Below are positions 12,651-25,635 of a stretch of 64,000 nucleotides of DNA, piece by piece (position 1 is the first letter of the stretch; every line of letters starts with the position of its first letter). The translations under genes were made by a program, and so were the position numbers. The notes beneath the pieces are model-generated. The model was not told the origin of the DNA and searched no databases. It worked only from the letters and a program-made list of their open reading frames with translations. The stretch comes from Setophaga petechia (Eukaryota; Chordata; Aves; Passeriformes; Parulidae). The DNA lies in NCBI GenBank assembly GCA_024362935.1, contig JANCRA010000012.1, positions 1,488,001-1,552,000 on the forward strand, given 5' to 3'.

Positions 12651-13439
12651 TATACAAATGAATTGGCATGGTACTGCAAAATATTCCATTTATATCTTTA
12701 TAGATAAATAGCATTTGTCTATGAAATACTGATCCTTAAAATTATTTAGCTGATTCTAAAGTTTGTTAAATTAGTTTTTTCAGTCTTGGAGACCCTCACA
12801 TGAAACTCTGAAATTTTCAAATTATTCTGAGAATATAAAAAATGGATTCTTTGCATGATATTTGTTTTGTCATATACATAAAGAAAATCAGCCTAGTCAA
12901 AGCAGTGTCATTTCCATTATCTTCCATGAGTACCACCCATTGTGCATCACAGTTATATTGACATAATTCAGAACGGTTGAGGACTTCAAAATTACATGTT
13001 TTGTATGCATGCTACAAAAGCCACCTTGATTTTTTTGCACTCCTATGCAATTATACTACCAGTGAAAAAGTGGAGGGATTGTCATTTCTGCAAACTGGGA
13101 AGCACATTATGTACAAGGTGCTTTACTGAGCCACTGAATAAGTAGATGCCATGGTATCTGATTTAAATGAGATGGTGTTTGCAAGTACGGTTTTTAGAGT
13201 ATAGCTTGTTTATCTTTATTAATCAACTGGATAATTCCTATTATTTGTTACTATATAGCTACTGTTTCAGGAGCACTTCAGAGAGAAAGATGAAATGTAA
13301 TGCTGTGGTGTAGCATTAGGGAAAAATAAACCCAAAGAATGTTCATCACTATGCAGATTGTGATTGAGGTCTTTTGAAAGTAATAGAGACTGATTTAATT
13401 CAGACTGGAGAGCTGAAAACTATATATTGTTCTGAAAAA

Positions 13440-13590
13440 TTATAAGTATGTAAAACAAAAATAAATATTATTTTTAATAAAAATAATTTATAGACAATAA
13501 TAAAAATATAGTAATCATATGGAACTGTGGTATAATATGATACTATAAAATAATAATAAATAATAGCAAATAAATAAATAGAAACTTATA
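13440..13590. repeat. A/T low-complexity (AATA)-like tract
   Basis: The sequence is almost entirely A and T, with repeated AATAAA, AATAATAAT and AAATAAATAAATA units, broken by a short ordinary segment near 13515-13535. Confidence 0.8.
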
Positions 13591-15189
13591 AATAGAAGTC
13601 AACTGTTACCCTTCACAAAAGGGTCAAATCAATTTCAAGCAGGGCAATTTACTATCACAAAAAGAGGAGTCTTTTAGCTACCTAAATTCCATTGTGGGAA
13701 GAGGATGTTGCCACCTACGTTTTGTGCTCTCCTCAAAGAGAAGTACATCTGGTAACTGGCATTTTTTATATAAAACAGCATATGGTGAAATACTGACACC
13801 TTGAAAACAGTGATGAATTACTGCATAGACTATTGGGAAGAAGTGATTTGAGCTGTTTTGAGGGAGAAATTAAAAGCGGAAAGGGAGATCTGAACATTAA
13901 CATTTTCTATATATGTGGGAATTTATGTTAGAATTTTCATTTCTCAGACCTTGATAGTGTACTTCCCTTTGGAGTATGGTCTTAGGAATTTGCATGCAAA
14001 ATAACTACTTAGAATCTCTACATCTTCTTTCCTCAATATATTTTCATGAGTGGCCATATAAGGAAAGTTGCTGTAACAAATGATATAAGAAAGATGTCAG
14101 AATTCTGGGAATCTTGAAAGGGAGAAATTAATTAATAATTATATTTCTTACATAATATTCATTAAGTAATACAAACAAAAAGTTGTGTATGACTTTCCAT
14201 AGTTAGGTTTAAATTTAACTTTATTTTTTTCTTTTGAAAATGAGTCTCCTAACTCTTCTTCCTGAAATATTGCATTGTCTATCAAGAACGAAAATCTTAC
14301 TTAATTTATAGGGCACTTATTTTAGTGCTTAAAATAATTAGGAAAATAAAATAATGTCTAGTAAGAAGGAAGTTATTAAAATGTGTAAAATTAATGCATT
14401 TTATCAGCTGACAAAACCTGACCCAAAGTCATTTAATGGTAACTCCAGTTGTGCAAATAACGTCATCCTCTCTCAGTGCTCCTTATTAATCCATGTAGAT
14501 GTCCCACTGCTCATCATGTCAGCTGCTATGCCATGCTATGCTGCAGCTACACTTGTAAACAAAATGGGCTCAGGTCTACTTTTTGACCTTCAGAAAAATA
14601 TACAATAGTGTACAATCGTATACAATTTGCTAAGAATGGCCTCAATTATACTCCCTGTTGGAGACAGTCTCGGGATTGTGGCTGAGCAATGTCTGGGAGA
14701 GCACTAATTGGAACAGTTTGGAAACATGCCAGACTCCAACAGCTAATGTAAATCATTACGTGCAGTGCTGGAGACCAAGAATAGTGCTGTTTACTTTATT
14801 AATGTCACTGCAGCACCTGTGCATCCTGACAGACATCTGAACTCTTCTACGTACTTTGTTTGTGTGTATAGATGCTGATAATGAAGCCCCTACCCATTCA
14901 TTATTGATTAATAGCCCAAAGACTCATGGAAGATGTACAAACTAATATTTCTTGTTCTATACCTTAAATGCTTCTAGTGTTATAGTGTTCTCAGGTAAGC
15001 TTAAGAAGTAACTAATTTTCATTTCATCCTCATTATTTAATCCTGATGTTGCTTGAAATTATTTATCTCTTGTCTGTGGTGAAGGTGGGTAAAATCACAT
15101 ATAGCTACATAGCTGTGTATCACTACATTAGTACTGTGCTTGGAACATCTATAAATCTAACATTATCCACCAGTAAACCACGTTCCCAA

Positions 15190-15635
15190 GCACCATGTTT
15201 AAGCATCTTTTAAGTACTTCCAGAGATGGTCACTCAACTGCTTCCCTGGGCTGCCTCTTTCAATGCTTGACAACCCATTCTAGGAGGAAAATTTTGCTAG
15301 TATTCATTCTAAAACTTTGCTAATCAACTTGAAGCCATTTTCTCTCCTCCTGGCAATTTTTTACTTGGGAGAAGAGATCAATGTCCACTTTGCTACAATC
15401 TCCCTTTTGGCAGCTGTAAACAGTGATGAGGCCCCCCCAACCTCTGCCACCTTGAGCATCCTTTTCTCCCAGCTAAATAATCCTAGTTCCTTCAGCCACT
15501 CCCAATAAGACTTGAACTCCAGACACTTCACCAGCTCCTTCACCCTTTTCTGGGCATGCTCCAACATCTCAATGTATTTCTTGTTTCCAGGGACCCAAAA
15601 CTGAATAAGTTTAATAAGTTAGCGTGGTAGGCCTT
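15190..15635 (-). mobile_element. CR1 LINE fragment (end of ORF2 and 3' UTR, antisense)
   Basis: The plus strand carries the inverse of the CR1 3' end, with blocks in the expected order: CAGAGATGGTCACTCAACTG, CCCTGGGCTGCCTC, GCTTGACAACCCATTC, TACTTGGGAGAAGAGA, CTTCAGCCACTCCCAATAAG, TTCACCAGCTCCTTCACCC and ACCCAAAACTGAATAAG. Read on the minus strand, this runs from the last part of the ORF2 frame into the 3' UTR. The very 3' tail octamers and everything 5' of the last ORF2 codons are missing. Small insertions and substitutions break the frame, so it is inactive. The short open frames across it are artefacts of the element. Confidence 0.93.
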
Positions 15636-16785
15636 CATATGTCTGTAAAACTACAGGCAGATATGAAGGAAAAGAAATTAGAATAATAAGATATAGATTT
15701 CATCTATTTTTGACTAGACTAGATAACAGATAAAAGATGCACAGGATTGAAGGGCATCTTTATAAAGATCTTTGAGGAAAGATGTAGGTCTCCATATTTT
15801 ACAGCTCCATTAGTTTTCAGCAAGAGACAAGGGCAATAAGAAGTTCTTAGAGAAATCCTTGGGAAAAAAAAAAATTACAAGAAAAAAAATTTAAAAAAAA
15901 TTACAATACCTTTAACTCCTCTATAACTAAAAGAAAAAAACAAAACAAAAACACCACAAAACACCCACTTAAAGAACAATTTTTGTACAATTGCTAAAAA
16001 TAGGTGAAAAAGTTGTTGATCCATGAATATTCTCACCTCTATAATAGTGAAGCTGCAATGGACACTGAGAAAACAACTTTGCTCTATTTAAAGACTGTGC
16101 TTATTCTTTTCCTTTAGCAAAAAAAACGTGTGCAAGAGAGGTCCCTAGAAGACAAAAGCTCTTCTACAAAGATTGTATAGTGTCAACTGATCAATGCTAT
16201 GTCATATATTCCAAGCCTTTATGTCAGTTGCTAAAAAATACTTCCTACAGGGTTGTTACGTAGTCCCTATGAAGCACAAGTTATACTTTATTGCACATAA
16301 AACCATTGCATAGGCTCCTGCCTTTTGAATCTCTACTGCTATCTGAATTCTCATTATGCACAAGGTGGTAGGAAAAACAAGATTTGATCTGATGCTAATA
16401 AGGATTTTAAAGTTTTGTCTTAGTTGAAAGGGATTCTTTTCGCCTTTAATAAAAAGTTACATTTGCAGGATGTAAATTTCATGGTCCATTCATGGAAATG
16501 TTTATTTTTGTTCCAGAAAAGCCCTCTGAAGAGGTGAGAAGAGACTGGAGATAATCTGAAATATTGTGTAAATAATGATTTTAAACAACTCAATATTTGG
16601 GTGCTGGTCTAGGTACACATTTGAAACCACTAATGCATAGAGATTGGTTTTTTAATAGTGTGAAGGCAAGGAGCATAAGAATTAAGAATAATAGAAACGT
16701 GGCAGATTCATTATTCTGATTCTGAAATGTGCATAAATACCGATCCTACCTGCAGTTTACCTCGCAGTCAGCGACTAACAGCCTG
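15636..16785. other. Unique sequence, no gene seen
   Basis: Apart from the A-rich tract at 15862-15962 there is nothing I can name. Open frames are short. Confidence 0.5.
15862..15962. repeat. A-rich low-complexity tract
   Basis: It contains runs of 7 to 11 A separated by short TTAC, CAAG and CAAAAC units. It lies about 230 bases from the CR1 at 15190-15635 and is not its tail. Confidence 0.8.
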
Positions 16786-17084
16786 CAGACACTGATCTCC
16801 TCTCTCTGGTGCCCAGTGACAGGGCTAAAGTAAGAGGCCTGAAGTTTTGTCAGGGAGGTTCAGGTTGGATGTTAGAAAAAGGTTCTTCACCCAGAGGGTG
16901 TTTGGGCACCGAACAGGCTCCCCAGGGCAGTGGTCACTGCATCAGCCTGAGAGAGCTCAAGAAGCACTTGGGCAATGCTCTCAGGCACAGGGTGTGACTC
17001 CAGGGAATGGTGCTGTGCAGAGCACGGGCTGGACAGGATGATCCTTGTGGGTGCCTTCAAACTCAGCAGATTCTGTGATTCAGC
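16786..17084 (+). mobile_element. CR1 LINE 3' end, relatively well preserved
   Basis: This is a clear bird CR1 3' UTR. The blocks are GATCTCCTCTCTCTGGTGCC, CAGGGAGGTTCAGGTTGGAT, GGTTCTTCACCCAGAGGGTG, ACAGGCTCCCCAGGGCAGTG, CAATGCTCTCAGGCACAGGG and GGATGATCCTTGTGGGTGCC, then ATTCTGTGATTC as the start of the terminal octamer repeat. It is 5'-truncated at about 300 bases, the typical outcome of incomplete reverse transcription. Its closer match to the remembered consensus suggests that it is younger than the CR1 pieces at 12354 and 41625. No coding function remains. Confidence 0.96.
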
Positions 17085-17564
17085 AATGTACTCAACAGTA
17101 TATTCACATCAGTCATTAAGTATATATAGATTCATGTGCCATATAAAGTACAACATATGTACACTGTATGGTATTAATGATTTTCCATATTATCAAGATT
17201 CGTGTAATATAATTTCAGCCATCAAAAATTAGATTTTTAGTGCAAGGCTCCAAATGCAATGGAGGGAAGGCAATATATGTTGTAAAAACTGATTTACTCC
17301 ACCTTAATATAGACAGAGACAGATGGTATCTGTCTCTCTGTTGACTGCAGCTAAAGGCTACCCTTAACTGTGCATCTGTATGACTAAACACTGTATTAGG
17401 CCATGTTTTAATCACAAATCTTGATTCATTTCAACTAGACAGTGGCAAATAAGTAATGTTCAAGCTTGGTAAAATTAATCTAGCTTTCAAGTACACAAAA
17501 ACTGTATTACAGGAGAAGTTTCAGGGGGAAGTTTTTCTTTACATAAAAGCTTTGAAACACATTA
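17085..17564. other. Unique sequence, no gene seen
   Basis: A+T-rich sequence with no nameable element. The short open frames are not supported as coding. Confidence 0.5.
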
Positions 17565-17647
17565 GGTCAGAGTCTTTGCTGGTGTAAATCAGTGGAATTG
17601 AATTCACTGTCAACTTCACTATTTACACCAGCTGAATCTCTATCCCA
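17565..17647. mobile_element. Palindromic (foldback) transposon relic
   Basis: Left arm 17566-17595 (AGAGTCTTTGCTGGTGTAAA) and right arm 17617-17646 (ATTTACACCAGCTGAATCTC) are imperfect reverse complements, including an exact 12-base GCTGGTGTAAAT match. A short centre contains GAATTGAATTC. The GCTGGTGTAAAT...ATTTACACCAGCTGA arrangement resembles an old palindromic non-autonomous DNA-transposon family that I know from turtles, crocodilians and birds, but I cannot name the family with certainty. The element is about 83 bases, with no coding capacity and no clear target duplication. Confidence 0.6.
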
Positions 17648-20600
17648 TAGACTTTACTAATGTGACATCTTTATGTATAAGCACGGTAATTGCAACTAGA
17701 GCACAATTCTGGAAAGCCTTCTTTGCGTGACATTGCCAATGAACTCAAAATCATCTCTGCATGAGTAAGGCTGCCTATATGAGAGGCTTAATTACTATTT
17801 TAACCAATCTATTTATTTTTAATTACTGAATAATTTCTGTAAGGACAAATAATATTGGGAACAAGCATGTTGCCATTTGTTTTCACAACTGATTTTTCTC
17901 CAGATAGCAATCAAAATATATTTGGATGAAAATGGAAAAAAATCATTTAGCTTAATATTTTCTAGGTACAGCTTGTCATGCAGAGATATTAATATACCTT
18001 ATTGAAGCTGCTACACCGGGGTTAATCTGATAAAGCTCTCAAGATGAGCATGCTGTTTATCCTGTTGACACAAAGCATTAAGTCTGTCACCACATCCTGC
18101 TTTTGCCAGCTACATGGGAACTATTGTTGAGGCTCAGAGTACCACTAAGGATGACATCACTGAAGAACCTAGCTGTGCTAGTCAGCTGAGCAAGAGACTA
18201 ACATAAAGAAAGGAAACTAAGTAACAATAACGTGCTAATCAGAAGAAGGAGTTTCCATTCCCCGATGAAAAAAAAAAAATTCAGCAACTGATTTTACCTC
18301 CTTCCTCCTTTCTTTTGTAAGCGTTGTGGCTGTAAATGTTGGCACAAACATAAGCATCATTTGAAACGATAAGAATTGATTAAATGAGAAGTGGTGCTAA
18401 ATAATGCCTGTGCTTATTCCTATAATATCTAGTGATGTTCAGAACACAACAGTTTGGCAAGTATTTAAGACTGACATTTGTTACTGTTTGATGCTTACAT
18501 CTCATCTTTGAGTCCCATGTAAAAATTCATTAACATTGAAAGATGACTCTTCTGGAAAGGCTCAAAGAAAAGAGAGATTTATTTTTGACTCTTAACTACA
18601 ATTTCCGACAAATTTAAATTTAATATTTTCACAGAATTAGCAAAACTTTAAGTTTAATTTAGTTAAACTTTAGGGTTTATATACATGCTTAAATTTATAC
18701 TTTATGAATAATGATGAAACAGAGCATTTGGATGGTATGACCATATTCCCACGTGAAGTCTGTGTGAGATTTTTTTCCTGTTGGCTTCAGTGCCACAGGA
18801 TGCAGCCTATGGAATTCATAATAAGTTCATAACAGTAATGCTGCATTTTTAGGTCTTGAACCTAATAACTGATTATCAGTGTTCAAAGTAAAACAAAGAA
18901 AATTCTCTCCAATAATTATTATAACTTCAATAACAATTCCTTATCTTTTCCAATTATTATAAATTTACAAACATCAACCTGAATATATATATTTTTTCAC
19001 CAACATAAAGCAGATATAAGATAAATTTAGATAGAAGCAAAATAAAAGTAATAATTTAATGGAAAAATTACCTTTAATGAAGCTAACTTCTAAGATAGGG
19101 AAGGCCACTGATTGGCACAATGCCTATATAACGGCACAAAATTAAATAAGGACCGACTCAGGCTGTGTGTCAAATGTCACTGTAGGTAATTTTATGATTT
19201 ATGCAAACATTTACTTTTATTTTCATATAGGATTTTCCTTCCATGGTAGATTTTAGAAGAGATTTACAAAATTTAATCATATGGAGTATAGAACAGTTCT
19301 TCCTGTAAGCAAATTTAAGAACCTTGTTTGTCAGCTTCACTGGATGTAATACAATGAGAAAGGTTGAAGCCAGAATATATCTTATCTACAACATGCATTG
19401 TTTTGTTTATTCTGTCAAGTTCTTAGTCTAAACTAATCATGAAGCATTTCTGTCTCTTATCATGCTTCAATCTCTCAGTACATCTTGACATTGTTTCATT
19501 ACTGTAGGCAGTCATCATCACTGTATACAATGAATTTGGATTTGTAGATTAGGTAGTGATTAAATAGCCCTTCTGGTTACACAACATCTAAGGGCTGCTG
19601 CACTCCCTGGTGGGGCTTGCCCATGGACTGAATTATTTTTCAAGCGGGTGGGGCTATGAAGGGAATAAATTATGGAAACCTCACATTTAGGCCAGATTGC
19701 TGTTCTGACTGGGGCTGAAGTGCAAAACAATGCACCATGCAATGAGTGTCTCTCCAACAGGAAGAGGTAGAAAGCAATAAAGATTTTTTGGGTGCTTTAT
19801 GTTTGGTGGGCAGATGTTTCCTTGGAGAGCTCAGAGTCACAACTGTACCTTGACGAGAGAGCAAACTAGGGCATTAACTCAAAATCAAGTCTGCAGAAGC
19901 CATGGACATGTAAGTCAGTGGATGTGTTATATGAGTGAAATCCCATGTTATGCTTTCTTCTTCTCATTCTTGCTGATATCTTCCTGAGGGTTAGGTTTCC
20001 TCACCATCACCTATTGAAATCTATGCAACAGCACTATATTGTGCAAGAAAAGGTATTACTTAAAATAAATTAAATTTCTGTGGTGTTTAGACTAATACTA
20101 ATAATCAAGGGGCATCACATAAATGACTGGACAATTAAAATACACAAACAAATTATCTTAAAGTGACATTAAATTAAAATTAGGTAACATAGAAATACCA
20201 AGTCATTTTATTCTATTAGATAACATGAAGTTGCAAATAAAGGTGACCTATCTAATTAAACAGAGGTTTTTTCCATTTTAAAAGTTAGGACAGAAAAGAT
20301 GCAGTTGAATAGATGTTTAATCCTGCAAATACAAGGCTGATGACAAGGACATGCAGTTTGTATTTATTTTGTCTTTTAAATGGCTTTGTTCCTCTCCATT
20401 GACTTTGAAGGCACCATGAGTGATCAATTGTTAAAGACAGAAAATATGAGTATATAATTTCAGAAAAAAAACCCATATATTTTTCATGCTTTTTTCAACA
20501 TTTTCCTTAAAATATATGGTCTGATGGAAGCATATAAATATTCAAAATAAAAGCCATATTTTCTGCTGGAGAACAACCATATTGCTCCATGGATATAGGC

Positions 20601-20972
20601 AGAAGATCTGGTAGCCAGAGTGATCCTTCTGACCATTTTTTTTATTTTGAACTTCATGTGCTGTTTTTCTCATAACTGGCGAAATCCTTGAGTCCTACTT
20701 GTTATCATGATTTTCATGACAGCTGTCCAGGAGCCTCAAATTAAATCTAGGATCAATTGTGAAGGGCAGGCTATAAGATAATAAAAAACATTCCTCGGGT
20801 CCTTTTATATTAATTTAAATTGGACATTTGAAATGAATGAAGCCAAGAGAAAATGAGAAATTAATATAGAACTGTTTTAGGCACAAATTACTTGCATCTC
20901 ACTTTAGAGGTTTAATTAGGATAGCATTTTTATGTACGTTTATTTACCTAGAGGTACATGTATACTCCAGAC

Positions 20973-21007
20973 AGAGAGGAAGAAAGAGAGAGGGAAGGAG
21001 GGAGGAA
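20973..21007. repeat. Purine-only tract (GA-rich)
   Basis: 35 consecutive purines, mainly AG, AAG and GGA units, followed directly by a GAATTC site. This is a simple-sequence tract of the kind that can form triplex DNA. Confidence 0.85.
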
Positions 21008-23541
21008 TTCCACAGGGGAAAGTGATCCCACTCGAGAATGATGGAACAGCTTCTTCATTAAGATGCCCTTACCTGCATTTTAGCGTGCCTGTTACTTTAT
21101 CTTTTGGACCAGCCCCTATTTACAGCATTGATAAAAGTAATCCCTGCCCAACCACACACTTGAATTTCTATGTGAAAGAACCAGGCAGCTGATAGTGAAA
21201 TTTTGTTCTGTTTTTTTTTGATCCATGGATATCTAACCAGGCAGGGTGCACACCCAGAGGCAGTGGGTGATATGGCAAGGTGGAATAGAAGCAAGGTGAA
21301 GTGAATTAGCACTTAGACTCCATGTAGATAAAAATAGATTTTATGTTTTCCTCTAATTTTTATAAAGCCATTTTGTACTATGCACCACAATTTACACTGA
21401 CTTAATGAACCTGAAGTTGCATTTCTTTTTCCCATTGTTGCCTTGTCATCCTAAAGTTTCTTCATTTAAGAAATGAACATAGAGAAATGAAAAAAAAAAT
21501 TAGGGAAAACATGTAATGTATGAATGAACTCTGTATATCTTAGTGAAGTCAAGATGCAAAATGCATTATTACTAACCCCAAAATAAAAGAAACACTGCCC
21601 ACTTAAAAAAATTAGGTATGTCTGTTTAATTCTTTTGAAAATTTTCACATTAGAACACTTGGTAAGGATACAAAAATCTATGGAGCTCATCAATAGATCA
21701 CAAAATTGGCAGAAAACAATACAATAAAAACAGAATATTTGTAATGTAACAATTTGAAAAATAACATAGAAATCGAATTTTCTTTATAAATTATTCTTTT
21801 TATTTGATGTTAAAGAACTACGTATTTACTCTGTAAGAAAGTAAAGTTGTACCTCAGTCATTTGATTTTAGTACAGATTTTGTGAGCTAAAACAAAGAAA
21901 TGGAAGGGAGGGAGATTAAAGGCAAAATAAAGTCAATTTGTCTGCAAATTATTAAACACAGATGGGAAACTCCTGCACCAAAACAGATGGGCAACAACTA
22001 CAAAAAAATTAGCATATAGACAGTCATAACTGAATTCAATTAAATGGGAGTCTAGAAATTAATTAGGATTTAAAAGCAATATCATAAGCAAAAAAATTGC
22101 ATATTTCTAGAGCATAGGGGAGTCTGATTACAGGGGAGGATCTGTTGACATTTACATTATAATTTCACATACTAATAATTATATGTCACATGAAGCTCTA
22201 CAGTGGAGAGCATCATATTTTGTGAATGTTTTGCATGGAGGTCAGTTCCAATCTACTACTTCAGAGTGGGAATTAGTCTAAGAGACAAAATAATAAAGAT
22301 TTTTCTTTTCCCTGGATACTGCTTAGTTATTCAAATGTATTTCTAAGGTTATTTCGAGTGCATTGGTAAGCATTCTAAAATACTAATGTGTTTCCAAAAA
22401 TCTTTATATTTTCTGTCTGAAAATGGGTTTCCTCTCTGAACAGAAGGGCCATTGCTATTATAATTTAAGAGTACTTCCTTTCTGTAGAAAATGGGACATT
22501 CTGATTAAAAAAACCTCTATGGAGACTGTAGAGACTTAGACTAGGTTCAAGAACAAGCAGTTGTGCTTCTGTACATTAAATTGTAAATGGGAAATAGTTT
22601 TTACAAGAGCAGAAATGTAAGACCACATTCCAAAGCAGAAGTTATATTTTGCCTTTATAAATTTCCTGTAGTTTAAGTTGAATTAAGTGCTTTACTTAAC
22701 TTTTCACTATCGTTTTGTGCTAGAAGTTGTAACCCCAAGACACTGTACTATATTATATTTGCTCACAGATGTCCATAAGCTTTGTATTGAGCTTGTGACT
22801 CCTCAGTTAAAGCTTGTCAGGTCTGCTCTGCTTGAGCTTTGTTTTACTGGACTTAGGCATGAGAACAAGCTAATAAACCAAGTGCCTATATCTGACCTGC
22901 TTTGTGTGGTTTTGTTTGTTTCTGGTTTTTAGCTTTTTTAAAAAACCCTTTTGTGGTGACAAATGTAGTTTTGTGTATTAGAAATTTTCCATATTCTAAG
23001 CAAAGTAAGTGAAAAGTTTTTTACTGCCCTTTTATGTTAACAGATCTGAGCAAAAGAACAGTGCTGGAGCTGAACATTTGTTTCCATTTCTTAAGCCTTT
23101 CACACTCCACTCTTGGTTCTTAATGTAGAGACAACAGAGAAGTCTCTCCCACAGTAACTTGTTTTCTCTCCCTATTTCTTCTGAGCAAAACCAAATTTAT
23201 TTATTTAATTAAACATATTCTTAATCAAGCCATGTTTTTTGATATTCAAATAGAATATTTGTAGCTGATTTTACTCATTTTACAGGCCCCAGATAGACCC
23301 ATTTTATCCATATTCTATATTTATTTTTATTACAAATTTTTTGCATTTCTTTAAAAAAATCTGCTGGAGGAGCAAGTGACTCTGTGGAGTTTGCAGTAGG
23401 CAAAGTAGGGCAACATGCTTTGCCCTCGATCTGTAGAAAAGTTAATCTGGGAAAAAAAGTGTTGTCTTTGCTGAGTTTGAGTGACACATGAAAGGCACTA
23501 GTAAAATGAGAGAGAATCTTTCTTTGCATACCTGCAGTCTT

Positions 23542-23609
23542 CATATATATATATATACACATATATATCTATATGCATGTATGCGTGTGTGTATATATAT
23601 ATATACATA
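23542..23609. repeat. (TA)n/(TG)n compound microsatellite
   Basis: TATATA runs with embedded ACAC, ATGCATG and GCGTGTGTG units lie between 23542 and 23609. The tract is nearly self-complementary and could form a cruciform. It is probably polymorphic in length. Confidence 0.92.
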
Positions 23610-24545
23610 AAGAAAAATTTGTAAATGAAATATAATATAAATGCTTGGAAACATCAGTTTGGCCATATGGGACAAAAAAAACCCCATATTTTTACATTTC
23701 ACATAAGCCTTTCCTCAAATTACATTGCTTACCAAGATATGTTACTCTGCACCAATCCTAGCGCAATTATCAGAAGCTGCTGCTCATGTATATTTGTTTT
23801 TTTTGAGCTAATGTTTCTTGTATACTAGCCATAAAGCAAAAAAAAAAAAAAAAAACATTCATTTCTTCATCAGCAAGTATGGAAGTCAATAGAATGTCAA
23901 TATATAATTTCCTTAAAACATTTTTATTTTTATTTATGGATAATAAAACCCTGTAAAAATTCAAATAGGAGGAAAATGAGAAAAGAAAAAGCATCTGTGG
24001 AAAAGAAGAATGTCTTCTAAGATCATATTCAATGTGGTATATTTTGCAAATGTAGGGCCCTGTTCTTAATATCACTTCAATGCCCAATAAAAAGAGTAAC
24101 ATTATCTTTCTTGGTTTTTTCTTTTTTTTTTTTTTTGAGTTTCTTTTACTACTTCTCTATAGGACATCTCTTTAAAAATACTTAGCAATGATCTTTCTGG
24201 TTCTGTGATAATTTCTTTTAAAAAAAGATTTAAGATGGTTATCCCCTTAGAAATTATGATTTAGATATGCTTATATATTTTTTAAAATCACATCTTTTCA
24301 TGCTTTCCTTTTTACTGTCATTTATTTTGGCCACACTCTTTCTAAAATTACCTCTAATTTGCTGTAAATTGCATACTAACCTGAACTGTCTGAGCCCATT
24401 TGAATTCATTCCTATATTCCTTTGAAATGGGACTTTTCCTTTCAGAAAATATTTGAATACATTTAAAGACCTTGTTTGAATACAGTAATTTTGATGGTAG
24501 AAAGATGTAATAGAAATCAGAAAATAAATGGACCACAAAATTCTA

Positions 24546-24578
24546 GGGGTGAGGGGACAGGAGAGGAGGGAAGGGGGG
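24546..24578 (+). repeat. G-rich purine tract with G-run spacing
   Basis: G runs of four, four, three and six, with GG pairs between, lie within 33 bases in an A+T-rich region. The sequence is all purine except one T and one C. The long middle gap makes a canonical G-quadruplex uncertain, but one using GG tetrads is possible. Confidence 0.7.
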
Positions 24579-25197
24579 AAAATGGCATTAGGACTTTTCT
24601 TTGAAAATAAGAAAAAGTATTAGTTGCTACTATTTTTTTCCACCTCAGGAAATTATACTATTTTATATACAAAACTACCAACATTTAGTTTTTAATAAGT
24701 GCCCAGGCAGTTTTATGGCCCAGGTTGAAATATTAATGCATTGAAATGTTAATTTATCGCAGCTGTAGAAGCCAGATAGATGCTGTTTTCTTACAGTTAA
24801 ACTATGCCTGTTTTAAGAGGTTGACTTAGCAGTAGGGAATTATGATGCTTAGAAAACTTTCAGATAAATTTGCTTGTATACTCTGATTTTATTTTTATAG
24901 TCATATATGTAGAAAATTCAATAAAAAACATCTATCAGACAGCAAATAAATTATCAAAAAAAATTTAAGTAGTAGTCAGTGCATCCTCCCACCTGAGGTA
25001 AAAGAGTCACTAATAAAGAAAGATAAACTTGAAACTGTAGGTTACCCTGAGTAATTACAAGAAAGGAATGAAGACTACCAAATTACAAACAGCTAAACCA
25101 AACAAGGATTCAAGAAAGTTGGTCAACATTTTGTAATCTATGTTACTTGGATTTAGGTCTTGCTATGTTAAATTAATTTCATCTTTTGCCAGCCTGA

Positions 25198-25635
25198 TGT
25201 TACTTAGCGTTCTTTGAAGCTGAAAGACATGGACAGAGCAGCACTATCAGTTACTCTACCAGCACTACCTTGGTGGTACCAATCTACACTGGAAGGAGTG
25301 ACATTTTCTTACATGTTGTCATCTTATTGCAGGGGTTCCATATTGTTGTCTCCTTATTGCAAAAGTTTCATACCTTCTTGGTGTTTCTCATGGGCATCTC
25401 CTCAAAGCACTGACTCTTCCTTCTTCACAAGGTAGTCCCCTGACTCCAACTCCCCTCTCAACCAGCCACCCCACTCTTTTATAGCACTCTTCTTCTCATT
25501 GGTTACAGCTGTGGCCTGTTAAAGTCAGGCCTGTTCCTAATCTTTGCTAATTGGCCCAGCTGCAACTCCTTAGGGGTGAGATTACTTTCTACACTATCTT
25601 TATTTTCTTGTGTTCTATCCCCCTACACTGCCACA
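25198..25635 (-). mobile_element. Solo LTR of an endogenous retrovirus (antisense)
   Basis: The block starts with TG at 25198 and ends with CCACA at 25635, fitting TG...CA termini for a 438-base LTR. On the minus strand a CTATAAAA box lies at 25484-25477, preceded by U3-like sequence with a CCAAT-type ATTGGTTAC element (plus strand 25498-25506) and the GTTGCAGCTGGGCC segment. Together these show that the LTR reads leftwards. I recall closely similar LTR sequence from songbird genomes. No gag/pol remains flank it. The five bases on each side (CCTGA and GTTTC) do not match, so either the ends are slightly off or the duplications have decayed. Confidence 0.8.

Larger units (their letters stand above)
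12513..15189. other. A+T-rich unique sequence, no gene seen
   Basis: No coding region is recognised. 13440-13590 is a low-complexity A/T stretch with many AATA and AAATA units. 14440-14600 is less A+T-rich and unique in appearance, but I cannot tell whether it is conserved. Confidence 0.5.
17648..25197. other. Long A+T-rich unique stretch, no gene seen
   Basis: No gene recognised. Local features are a purine tract at 20973-21007, an AT microsatellite at 23542-23609, a poly-A run near 23840-23856, poly-T near 24122-24136, and a G-rich purine tract at 24546-24578. 22690-22915 ends in a polyadenylation-signal-like context that could be an LTR remnant. 18000-18240 and 19560-19770 are less A+T-rich and unclassified. 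Confidence 0.5.

Noticed and set aside
23542..23609. Cruciform-forming palindrome as an origin or regulatory site
   Set aside because: It is an ordinary TA/TG microsatellite whose self-complementarity follows from the repeat unit.
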